Positions 44,868-55,000 of a stretch of 64,000 nt of DNA are shown here, piece after piece. Under the pieces are notes generated by a model. It was not told the origin of the DNA. It worked only from the letters and a program-made list of their open reading frames with translations, and did no database searches. A program made the translations under genes and the position numbers. Origin of the DNA: Neovahlkampfia damariscottae (Eukaryota > Heterolobosea > Selenaionea > Neovahlkampfiida > Neovahlkampfiidae); NCBI GenBank assembly GCA_016618085.1, contig JABLTG010000083.1, positions 21,770 to 85,769 of the forward strand, in the 5' to 3' direction. Within the stretch, counting starts at the first letter, position 1. Each line of letters begins with the position of its first letter.

Positions 44868-46126
44868 ATGAGCAAGAAAACAAACAAAAAATCAGAATTA
44901 TTTCATTTTAAAGTGAATCCTTTTTTAGGAACAAATGAAGTTTTGGATGAATATGAAGAACATTTACAAGAAAGATCTGAAAAGCATATGGGCATGCCTT
45001 ATAATTTAAAATTAAAACATGAAGAACTTTCACCATTTCTTGAATTCTCTATTAACAATTTAGGTGATCCATTTGTACAAAGTAATGTAAGAAAAATATC
45101 ACATCTTATACCCAAAATAGTATGGAGTTCATTCAAGAGCATTTGAAGTTCAAGTTTTACAATACTTTGCTCATTTATGGAAGATTCCTTTAAAAAAGTA
45201 TTGGGGTTATGTTACAATGTGCGGAAGTGTAAGAATAATATAAAAAAGTTAATGTTAAATTTTTAACACAGGAAGGTAATTTGTATGCCATGATTCTTGG
45301 AAGAGAAATTTTTCCAGATGCAATTTTATACACTTCTGAAGAATCACATTTATCAATATTTAAAGCTTCTTTGTTGTTCAAAATTCCTTTACAAACCATC
45401 AAAACATTAGAAAATGGAGAATTAGATTATGACGACTTTGAAAAAAAACTATCAGCAAATAAAGATAAACCAGCTATTATTAACTTAAATATTGGTACTA
45501 CAGTCACTGGTTCAGTTGATAATGTTGATAATGTTTTGAACATTTTGGAAAAATACAACTTTAAAAATAGGTATTACCTTCATTGTGATGGTGACTTATT
45601 GTCAATGCTTTTGAATCAAGTGGATGATAGAATTGTTATTCCAAGCTTTGAGAAAGATATTCACAGCATTTCAATTTCAGGTCACAAATTTTTAGGATGT
45701 CCAATGCCTTGCGGAGTTTTATTGACATATAATCATTTGGTCAAACATTTAGAACAACATATTCAATATTTAAATTCAGTTGATACTACTATTACAGGAT
45801 CAAGAAATGGACAAGCTGCTCTTTCTATTTGGTATACTCTCAGAGAAAAAGGCAGAAAAGTTTTCATCAAAGAAGTTAGTCAATGCTTGGAAAATGCTGA
45901 ATATTTATCAAAGAAATTGAGTGATATCAAGATAGATTCCAATGTCAGCAACAATATTGTCATGTTTTCCACTCCAAAAAACCCACATTTCATCAAAAAA
46001 TGGCAATTATTGACCCACAAAAAACAAGCAGTCGTTTCAATAATGCCAAACATTACCAAACAAAGAATTGATGAATTTGTGAACGATTTATTAGAATTAG
46101 AGACGTTGTTGCAAAGTAAATTATAA
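44868..46126 (+). CDS. PLP-dependent (histidine/serine-type) decarboxylase, intein-free copy
   Basis: About 393 residues in three exons (introns 45087-45120 and 45229-45271). Group II amino-acid decarboxylase most like bacterial/plant histidine or serine decarboxylases. Motifs: [67 protein letters not shown] and [13 protein letters not shown] with the PLP-binding Lys. It makes histamine or ethanolamine-type amines; substrate cannot be decided from sequence. The motif CGSEGN is uninterrupted in protein, but an intron sits between its CGS and EGN codons. It lies 1.7 kb from a homologue with an intein just before this Cys. One Asp-to-Gly-like change (HCDGD, usually HxDGA/HADAA) is worth checking for activity. 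Confidence 0.9.
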
Positions 46127-46179
46127 TTAAATTTTTATATACATTTTTTTTATGACTAAGCATTTCTCTTGCTTTCTCC

Positions 46180-46852
46180 TTATGAAATAGCATTGATTTT
46201 GACTTCTTTTTGATGGTATTTAATGTTGACGAAAAAATCTTCAACTTGTTTTTCATTTGCATAAATATTACAGTCTAAGAGGCTCCAAGTCTCGACCTCC
46301 ATTGATTTAACAGTTTCAAAATCAATATTCCATTTGTTCAATTGGAGACCATCATGAAATCCTTTTGTTGTTACATAATCATCTTCATACATTTTTGAAG
46401 CTAGTATGAGACATCCGAGTACATATTTGTGAAAATCTACAAAAGAAACTTCTTTTTCTTTTCTCAATAATTTATCAAAGAGATACATTGCTGTAATGAC
46501 AGCAAGAGGATTTAAAAAGTGTGTGTTATATACATCCATTACAAAAGAGACTGAGTGGTCCATATGTTCAACAAATAAGTCTTCTTCTTCCAGTTGTGAA
46601 TCTTCAATGATGAGAGATTCTCTATCAATATAATTGTTGAAGGATCTTTTGATAAATTGAGTTATCCATTTGGAAAGGAATGAATTTTGAAAGTAAGCAA
46701 TTTTAGCTGTTTCATTTTCTGTGACGGTAAAAAATTGTGTTTTAACTTTGTTTTTGTTCAAGGAGTTTGTTATCCAAGGTCTAGAAGTGGTTAGGAGGTT
46801 TGTTTAAAACTTACAATTTCGCAGAAAGTGTTGAGTGTGTGATGAACTTCAT
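46180..46852 (-). CDS. Cyclin (PHO80/cyclin-P type), copy 2
   Basis: Two exons (34-nt intron at about 46778-46811), about 212 residues. Homologous to the cyclin at 43941: FLNPLAVITAMYLFDKLL, FHKYVLGCLILASKMYEDDYVTTKG, MEVETWSLLDCNIYA. Cyclin fold complete. It lies convergent to the intein-free decarboxylase with about 55 bases between stops. Together, cyclin copy 1, decarboxylase 1, cyclin copy 2 and decarboxylase 2 look like an old tandem duplication of a two-gene block, since the copies differ at many positions. Confidence 0.8.
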
Positions 46853-47312
46853 GTTTTGTAAGAGATTTGTTTCAAACAACCAATGTAATTTCCTCCTTCT
46901 TATTTCTAATTTCGCCTTCCCAATTAGGTATAACTCCGGGTCTTTTTTGCCCATTTTCAGTATTATAAATTACCAGATATGAATCTTTCTGTTTTTATAG
47001 CTTTGAATGTTCAACAAAAAAGGAAACTCGGGAAGATTGATCCATTTTGTACTTTCCAAAGATGTAGATTTGAATAACTTTTGACAGATTTGAATCCATT
47101 CTAGGTTAAATAAACAGGCAAAAAGTTGTATGTTGTGTAAAACGAATAGAGGAGCAATTATGTCAATCAAAAAGAACATGGAGCTTCTTGAACAAATTTT
47201 AGCTATTTTGTGTCACAATACTTTAACTTCTTATGATATTTAATTGTTGAAAAGAAATGAAAAAAAGAACGATTTGATTGGAAGAATAAACAAGAACTTT
47301 TCTGGTGGAAAC
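46853..47312. other. Intergenic region with a possible relic frame
   Basis: A minus-strand frame (about 46970-47179) is open for 69 codons, with no family match and no start context, so I do not call it a gene. GATTGG lies about 40 bases before the ATG at 47313. Confidence 0.4.
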
Positions 47313-47630
47313 ATGACAACTTTGAGAAAAGACATCCTCGGAAAATGGAAATGCTGGTGGTCTGATGTACAAGAAGTATTCACAATAGACTGCAAAAATG
47401 GACAGTACACCGTTGATGTTGATGGAAAACCAGCTGTCAATGTACAATTGAATCATGATGTCTTAACATTCCATACATTAAAAAGTTATGGAGGACATGA
47501 AAGTTATAACATAGATTGGAGCTTAAAAGAACCAAGAATGGATTTAGAAGATGTTGACGCAAATGGTGAAGTCTATAACACAGAATGGGGATATGTAGTT
47601 CCTTTTAATGAATGTTTTAAACCTCATTGA
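47313..47630 (+). CDS. Small hypothetical protein
   Basis: Intronless, 105 residues. Sequence is beta-rich with conserved-looking aromatic spacing: GKWKCWWSDVQEVFTID, GQYTVDVDGKPAV, WSLKEPRMDL, EWGYVVPF. It resembles a small calycin-like or lipocalin-like barrel, but I cannot assign a family. Cytosolic, as no signal peptide is seen. The ATG at 47313 was chosen because the upstream part of the open frame begins with a non-ATG codon. GATTGG lies about 40 bases upstream. Confidence 0.6.
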   Translation: MTTLRKDILGKWKCWWSDVQEVFTIDCKNGQYTVDVDGKPAVNVQLNHDVLTFHTLKSYGGHESYNIDWSLKEPRMDLEDVDANGEVYNTEWGYVVPFNECFKPH

Positions 47631-47850
47631 ATAAAATCATCAAATCCCACCAAAATCTGAACTATTTTTTTTCTTGTTTTTTTTTTGTATTAGAAAAAAA
47701 CAGAAACAAGAAAAAATATAATGTATAAGCTTACTTTTTTTCATTTTCATCGTTTAATACCCAATTTTTATTTTTGTTTAACTTTCCAAAACATTTCTAT
47801 TGGTTTAATTTTTTTTCGGTTCTGTTTGGAAGGTATTACACACCGGATAA

Positions 47851-50800
47851 ATGAGTTCAGAAGAAAAAACAACACAACATAATTTCCAAATAAATCCATT
47901 TCATGGAGTTAAAGACGTCTTAAAAGAATACCAAAAACATTTAATAGAGAGGACAGAACATCATTTAGGATATCCTTATAACTTAAATTTACAACATCAA
48001 GAATTAGGAAAATTTTTGAAATATTCAATTAACAACTTGGGTGATCCATTTAGTAGATCTTCATACGGAGTTCATTCAAGAGCATTTGAAATTCAAGTTT
48101 TACAGTATTTTGCTCACCTTTGGAAAATGCCAATCAAAGATCATTGGTAAACTTTTTTATTTTGTATTAAAAATATCTCAATCAAGGGGTTATATTACAT
48201 CATGTTTTGAAAAAGGTACTGAAATACGTATGGCAGATGGTTCAACAAAAAAAATTGAACAAATTAAAGTTGGTGAAGATGTTTTAGGTCCTGATTCAAA
48301 ACCAAGAAAAGTTGTTAGAGATTCAAGTGAAATTAATGGAAAAAGTGAAATGTTTAAGATCACAGAAAATACACAAAACGTAAAAGAAGATGAATGTTTT
48401 GGTAGAATAGAATATGTATGCACTTCAGATCATATTTTAGTTTTAAGAACACCTATAAACGTTTATTATGGAGGTAAAGATTCAAAAGAAACAAAATCCA
48501 ATGGTAAATATGAAATTGTCAGTTGGTTTGAAAAAGTTGGTGATAAAGTTCAAAAAAGAACGAAAACATTTTATCACAATAATGAAATTCAAAAAAAAAA
48601 AGAAGCAAAAGAAAAAGCTTTGGAGTTTTATAGAAAAAAGTTAAATGAATTTGAAAGTATAAAAAATTTTGATTGGCAAATTAGTGCAAAAGAATTTGTA
48701 AAATGTGACAAAAATGTCATAAAAGCAACAAAACAAATAATTGCACCAATATTAGTTGAAAACAAATATTTTGAAAAGAAATGTGAAGAAGTTGGAATTG
48801 ATAAATCAAATAAATTTAAAGCTGCTTGGTTACTTGGTGTATGGATCGGAGATGGCAGTTCAGCAGAACCATCAATTGCAGTTAATATTGAAGATAAACA
48901 AGAAATTGAAAGAATTAAAGAATATTCAAAAGAATTAGGATTAAATTCAAAATATTTAGAACAATCTAACTTTGATAAGAAACACAAAAAAGGTGACATT
49001 TTCATTCGTTCTGGTGAAGAAAATATTAAAAAAAATGGTGAAATTTCAAAATATCAAAATTTTAGAAAAAGAAATCCTTTATGGGATATAATTAAATCAT
49101 GTGGAGATCACGGAAAACCAAAATTTAAAACAATAGTTAACGATTTTGAAAAAGATGAATTGGAAGTTAGAAAGTGGCTAATGTGTGGTTTAATTGATTC
49201 TGATGGTCATTTATCTGAGAACATGAATAATGGAAAAATATACCAAAGAATTAAATTTGTGACAGTTTATGAAGGTGTCAGAGATGGCTTTGTTAAATTA
49301 GCAAGATCACTTGGTATTAAAATTTCAACTCACATTGAACATCAACACATTGATAAAAGAGGAACAAGTCACCAAACAGCTTATGTAATTTTTCTTACAA
49401 TGTGTTCAGCTTTAAAAGATATTTTAAATAAATCATCAATGAAAAGAGACAATATCGACAAAAATGGTTCCAGAAATAAATTCACCGAATTTGATTCAAA
49501 TGACATTAAATACGAAGAAATTGAATTTCATTTTACATGCAAACCAATTCAAAAAAGAATTAGATGTGATAAACAATTAACAATTGAAGACTTAAAAAAT
49601 TTGAATGATGAACATATTAAAAACCTTATTTTAAAGAATTTTGGTAAAAAATGGAAAGAATTGTCACAAAATAAATTAAATGTAAATGGGATTTCAATTG
49701 ATAGAATTAAATATCAAGTTAGACATTCAAATGAATTATCATCAGAAATTAAAAATTATTTTGTTTCATTATTACAAGAAAATATTCAAGAAATTCAAGG
49801 ATATGATATTATTGAAGATTCAACACATAAATCAAAATATTATGGTATTCAAACTGATAAAGATCATTTATATTTACTTGCAAATGGCTGTGTTGTACAC
49901 AATTGTGGTACTGAAGGTAATTTATATGGTATGTTACTTGGTCGTGAAGCTCATCCAAATGGTGTTTTGTATTCAAGTTTAGAAACTCATTATTCAGTAT
50001 TTAAAGCAGCAAGATTTTATAAAATGGATTGTGAAGGGATACCAACTCTTTTCAGTGGTGAAATTAATTATGAAGAATTCGAAAAAGCTTTACAAAAGAA
50101 TTTAGACAGACCTGCAATTGTTAATGTGAACATTGGAACAACAGTCAAAGGAGCTATTGATGATTTAGACAAAATTTTGAAAATTTTGAAAAGAAATGGA
50201 TTTGAAGATGATAGTAAATTCTATATTCATTGTGATGGAGCTTTGTTTGCTCTTATTTTGCCTTTTTTGGATAACAAATTTGTTGATGTTTCATTTAAGA
50301 AACCAATTCACAGTATTTCAGTTTCAGGACATAAATTTTTGGGTTGTCCAATGCCTTCAGGTATTGTTATTACTTACAAAAAATTCATGCAAAATATTGG
50401 TAAACAATTGATGGAAGGATTTAATGGTAATGATGCAACTATTTTAGGATCAAGAAATGGACAAGCAGCAATAGCTTTATGGTATTCATTGAGAGAAAAA
50501 GGAACTGATGAATTAGTCAAAGAAGCCAGAATTTGTATTGAAAATTCCGAATATTTAATGAGCCTTTTGAAAGAAAGAGGAATTTCTTGTTTTAAAAATG
50601 ATTTGTCAAATACTGTTGTTTTAGAAAAACCACAAGATATGAACTTTGTTTTAAAGTGGCAATTAGCTTGTAAAGACACAATTTGTCATGTTGTTGTCAT
50701 GCAAAGTACAACAAAAGAAGTCTTATTCAAATTTGTTGAAGAGTTGGTTCAAGTAAGAATAGACACAAACTCTGTTGGAAAGGTATGTATCTATGATAGT

Positions 50801-50869
50801 GTTGGACCATGTTGCATTTGTGAAAAATGTAAAAAATCAAAAGAAAAAACAACAAAAAGTAGATTATAA
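47851..50869 (+). CDS. PLP-dependent (histidine/serine-type) decarboxylase interrupted by an intein
   Basis: The precursor is read from two exons (40-nt intron 48147-48186) without any stop. N-extein (104 residues) ends KDHWGYITS. A 567-residue intein follows, then the C-extein (321 residues) starts CGTEGNLYGM and contains NIGTTVKGAIDDLD, HCDGALFALILPF and [13 protein letters not shown] with the PLP Lys. Spliced enzyme would be about 425 residues, like the copy at 44868 but with a C-terminal Cys/Lys tail (CCICEKCKK). Motif HCDGA is the usual form, so this copy is likely the working decarboxylase. Without splicing the active site would be disrupted, so activity should depend on the intein. The start ATG is at 47851; ATTGGTT lies about 50 bases before it. 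Confidence 0.93.
48203..49903 (+). mobile_element. Full-length intein with LAGLIDADG homing endonuclease
   Basis: 1,701 nt, 567 residues, in frame with the host. Splicing motifs: block A starts with Cys1 (CFEKGTEIRMADGS...IKVGEDVLG); block B CTSDHILVL (T-x-x-H, about 73-81); block F YGIQTDKDHLYLLANG; block G CVVHN with the terminal Asn, followed by +1 Cys of the host. All class-1 splicing residues are present. Between the blocks lie two LAGLIDADG motifs: LLGVWIGDG (about 209-218) and LMCGLIDSDGH (about 324-335), about 115 residues apart as in monomeric endonucleases, with both acidic residues kept. It therefore looks capable of homing. A Lys-rich segment of about 70 residues (about 455-525) precedes block F. 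Codon use is as AT-rich as the host. Confidence 0.95.
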
Positions 50870-50935
50870 AATTTTCACTTTCTTGTTATATTTTTAAATG
50901 GATATTCAAACAAAATCTGAAATAACCATTAATTG

Positions 50936-51247
50936 TTCTTCATTTCATGTTTAACAAATTTGAGAACAATAATAACTCCAAAAGAACATTATACCAGTTG
51001 TACATGTGGATCATGTGGAAAAATAGATTGGAAACTTGGAAAAAAAGATCATTTCAATTGTAAATATTGTAATTTTTCTCTTCCAAGAGATTATAATGGA
51101 GCAAGAAATATATTTCTGATGAATATACAAAATTTTATTGGAAATCCAAAAACAGCCAGTACTGCTGGCGACGGTCCTATCCCGAAAGAAACTTTGATTT
51201 TAATGTCTGGTCTGATTAATCAGAATGAACGGAAAAGTCAGTTTTAA
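50936..51247 (+). mobile_element. TnpB/Fanzor C-terminal relic (zinc ribbon and RuvC-III)
   Basis: A 104-codon open frame with no ATG-started gene around it. It encodes the very end of a TnpB/Fanzor-type RNA-guided nuclease: YTSCTCGSCGKI, FNCKYC (four-Cys ribbon), then RDYNGARNIFL, which carries the RuvC-III Asp and the family-typical D-x-NGARN, then the usual short variable tail. The guide-binding, RuvC-I and RuvC-II parts are missing: upstream lies the end of the decarboxylase gene, with no room. So it is a truncated fragment, not a working nuclease. Whether it is eukaryotic Fanzor or recent bacterial/viral TnpB cannot be told from this stretch. No terminal repeats or target duplication seen. 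Confidence 0.8.
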
Positions 51248-51385
51248 GATAGCGGTTCAGTGAACACAATCCAAGAAATGAAAAACTGATAAATTTTTTC
51301 TTGAAATAATAAAGAAATTGCGTGAGGTATAAATAATGATTAGCTTTTTGAAATTGAATCAAACCCAATTGATTCAAAATCATCA

Positions 51386-51817
51386 TCAACTTTGCAACCC
51401 ACAAACAACAGCAAGCAATTCCTCTAAAAAATCACCGAAAAACAATTGAATTTGAAGTAAGAAGTTGAATTTTTTCTTTTGTCTCTTCATTGGTATCGGA
51501 TTACCTTGTTGAAAATTCTGGGTTTGTGAAAAATGGTTTGTTTCTTTTTTAGCTAATTTTATAATATTTTCAAATCCATAGAACTTAATTTCTTGTTCTA
51601 ATTGTTTCTTTGATATTTCTTTGATTGAGTTTTCATTCAATTCAAGTACATTAGAACGTATACAATTCAAAATAATTTCAAAAGGTTTTGAAGGACGATC
51701 AATAAAAATCATGTCATTTTCATTTTTCAGAACATTTGTATCTTGAATTTGATATGAAAATATTGTCCGTAAAAAGGTGTATTGGCAAAATATAAAACAA
51801 TTTGGAACAATTTCCAA
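51386..51817 (-). pseudogene. BTB/T1-like (KCTD-type) domain, probably fragment or decayed
   Basis: Residues with NENDMIFIDRPSKPFEIILNCIRSN and EIKFYGFENI fit the T1-type BTB fold of KCTD proteins, which bind Cullin-3 or form pentamers. The N-terminal strand (usual LNVGG) cannot be found in frame: an ATG about 70 bases upstream leads into another frame and no good GT-AG intron repairs it. The C-terminus also runs into unlikely sequence. Probably a decayed or wrongly split gene; a sequencing indel is an alternative. Its upstream flank is a divergent promoter for the large gene at 52022. Confidence 0.45.
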
Positions 51818-52021
51818 AGAAAATACAACTCAATAGGATTTACTGTCTCAAAAGAATTAATCATCTTATTTTTTTCACTCATGATTTGACGTCAAGCAAA
51901 AAAAACCGTTGTCATTTGGTTGTGCATCGCAGCTTTCCTAATTAACTCCATATTTCTTAATCTGACGAAGTTGATTGGAAATAATTAAACTCCAATTGGT
52001 CAATTCATCATAAAAAAAAAA

Positions 52022-55000
52022 ATGGAAAATCTACCGTTAGATTTCAAGCTGAGAAACAATGGGATCATTCATACGACTGAAAATAGTCATGTGTACTTAG
52101 GAGAATACAACAATGAAAATGTTGTTTTAAAAATGTTTCCAAGTAAATTTCCTCCAGAAGATGTTGTTCGGTCTTATCAAAAAGATTACCAAATCAACGC
52201 TTTGTTATACTCCAAACATCCAGACGATTTCAGTAAACCTATCAAATTCAAAAACGAAGAAAATCAACTTTACTCAGTAAAATCGGAACTTGGTGTTTCT
52301 CTTCAACAATATCAAGAGCATACAAATCAATTTAATGTCAAAGAGTTCTTACAACTTGCAATCAAGATTTGTCAAAGCCTTCACTACATCCATCAAGAAA
52401 ATGTTCTTCATTGTGACGTCAAACCTCAAAATATACTTTACGAGAAAGAAACCGATAGATGTTCTATTATTGATTTTGAATCAAGTTTCTTGGTTTCATT
52501 AAAAAATCCTTCAATTTCAAAAAATGAAAGAGGTTTGAAAACAAAATTTTTTAATACATTTTGACAGGGACTGTACATTATATGAGTCCAGAACAAACTG
52601 GAAGAACTACCAAAGAAATCAACAAAACAAGTGACATTTACTCTTTAGGTGTTTCATTCTTCGAAATGATCACTGGAGAAGTTCCTTTCAAGGGAGAAAT
52701 TACAGAAGTGGTTTATGCTCATATTGCCAAACAACCACCTTTATTATCAAAGTTTAGAGATGATATTCCTAAACCTATTGAAGATATCATTCAAAAAATG
52801 ATGATGAAAAATCAACATGAAAGATATTACTCTGTTTCTGGAATCAAAAAAGAACTTGAATTCATTTTAAAAAATTTAGAAAATCCAATTGAACTAGGAA
52901 AATTTAAAGCTGGAATTTTTGATATTAAAGATACTTTTGCATTTGAAAACAAAATTTATGGAAGAGAAAAAGAAATCCAAATGTTTAAAGAAAAAATCAA
53001 AAATATTGAAATGACAGGAAAAACTGAATTAATTATGATTTCTGGAGTATCAGGGATTGGAAAATCAGTAAGTTGACAACTTTTTAATTCACTTTTTTTT
53101 AGAGTTTAGTTAATGAAATTCTTTCCATTAAAAAAGACAATATGATATTAAAAGGAAAATTTGATCAATTTCTTCAATCACCATTTTTTTCATTTATTCA
53201 GTAATTTCAATTCATTTTAACAAGTAGAATTTTAAAAAAATATTTTCAAATTTTATCATCTAAATCAAAAGAACATTTAAAAATTCAAAGAACAAGAATT
53301 TTAAGAGTTCTAGAAAATAATGGAAAAATTATAACAGAATTAATACCACAAAGTGAATTTATTTTAGGTGAACAAGAAGAATTACAAAAATTACCAAGTG
53401 AATCAGAAGAACAAAAAAGATTCATCAAAACTCTCGTTCAATTTTTTTCAATGATTGCGGAAGACAGTTTATTATGTTTATTTCTTGATGATTTACAATG
53501 GGCAGATGTTGCATCATTAGAATTAATTGAAGCTTTAATTAAACAAAAAAATTCAAATATTTTAATAATTGGTGCATATCGAGATAATGAAGTATCACCA
53601 ACTCATCCAATGATTGCAATTCTTGAACCAATCATAAAAGAGAATAATTATGATACGATTCATTTAGATATTTTAAATATTGAATATATTGAAAAAATGT
53701 TGAGTGATTCATTAAATTCAAATAATGTCAAAGAGTTAACAAATTTAATTTATCAAAAGACCAATGGAAATCCATTCTTTATTAAAGAGTTTGTATTCAA
53801 TCTTTATGATAAAAAATTGATTAAATTTAATTATTCAAATGAAAATTGGGAATGGAATTTAAATGAAATCGCAAAAAGTAAATTTAGTGAAAATGTCGTT
53901 GAATTCATGATTGAGAAAATTCATGAATTTTCAAATGAAACCAAAAAAATTTTAAATTTAGCATCTTGTATTGGAAATGAATTTAAATTAAATTTACTTT
54001 CTTCATTGCATAAAAAATCACAAGAAGAAGTTTATAGTGTTCTTTTAGAAGCTGTTTCAACTGGTTGGTTGTTCGAAATTGAAAATTCATTTAAATTTGT
54101 TCATGATCGTTTACAACAAGCTGCTTATGAAATTTATGAAGATAAAAAGAAAATTCATTATGAAATTGGTTTATTATTCTTAGAAAATGCAGAAAAAAAT
54201 GATGAAATGGAAACATACATGTTTGATATTGTCAATCATTTAAATTCATCTGGTAATTATTTCAAAGATAAAAAGAAATTGATCAAGTTAAATTTAGAAG
54301 CATCTCAATTAGCTCTCAAAAGTCATGCATTTGATCCTGCATTGAATTATTCAAATTTTGCGAAGTCATTATTAACAGAAGATTCTTGGACCACAGATCA
54401 TGAATTGACTTTTCAAGTCACATCAATTGTTGCTTCAAATTTGTACATTAGCAGAAAAATGGATGAATCATCAAAAATTTATGAAGAATTACTTTCAAAT
54501 GGAAACACAAAAACTGAGTTATTAAAGACAACAATTCCATACATTAATCTGTTGTTACTTTGTCAAAACTTTCCAAGAGCAATTGAAATAAGTTTGAAGA
54601 TGATATCGCATTATGAAGTTACAAAAGATATACCAACATTCGATCTAGAATCATTGGAGAAATGGACAAAGAATGTCTACAATGAAGTGAATGATTTCAT
54701 GAAGGACAAAAATACAACAGAAGAATTTCTTTCATCAATACCAAAACAATCAAATGAAGAAATGAGTTTATTTTGTGCATTTTTGTTCACTGCTAGTATT
54801 CCATTTTATCAAACAATGCAATTTCAAAAGTGCTTAGCTACTTCAGTACTTGGTGTGAAAACTTGTATCAAAGAAGGTTTCAATGATTTTGTACCTGCTC
54901 TTTTGAGCTCTGGAGCTTTATTTTCTCATGCATATTATGAAAGTTCAACACCAAAAAAATGGATATTATTCGCTTCCGATTTGGTGAAATTAATCAAAGA

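Noticed and set aside
48203-49903. The insert in the decarboxylase as a group I or spliceosomal intron
   Set aside because: Open throughout in frame with splice-motif residues of inteins, no GT-AG at its ends, and 40 times longer than other introns here.
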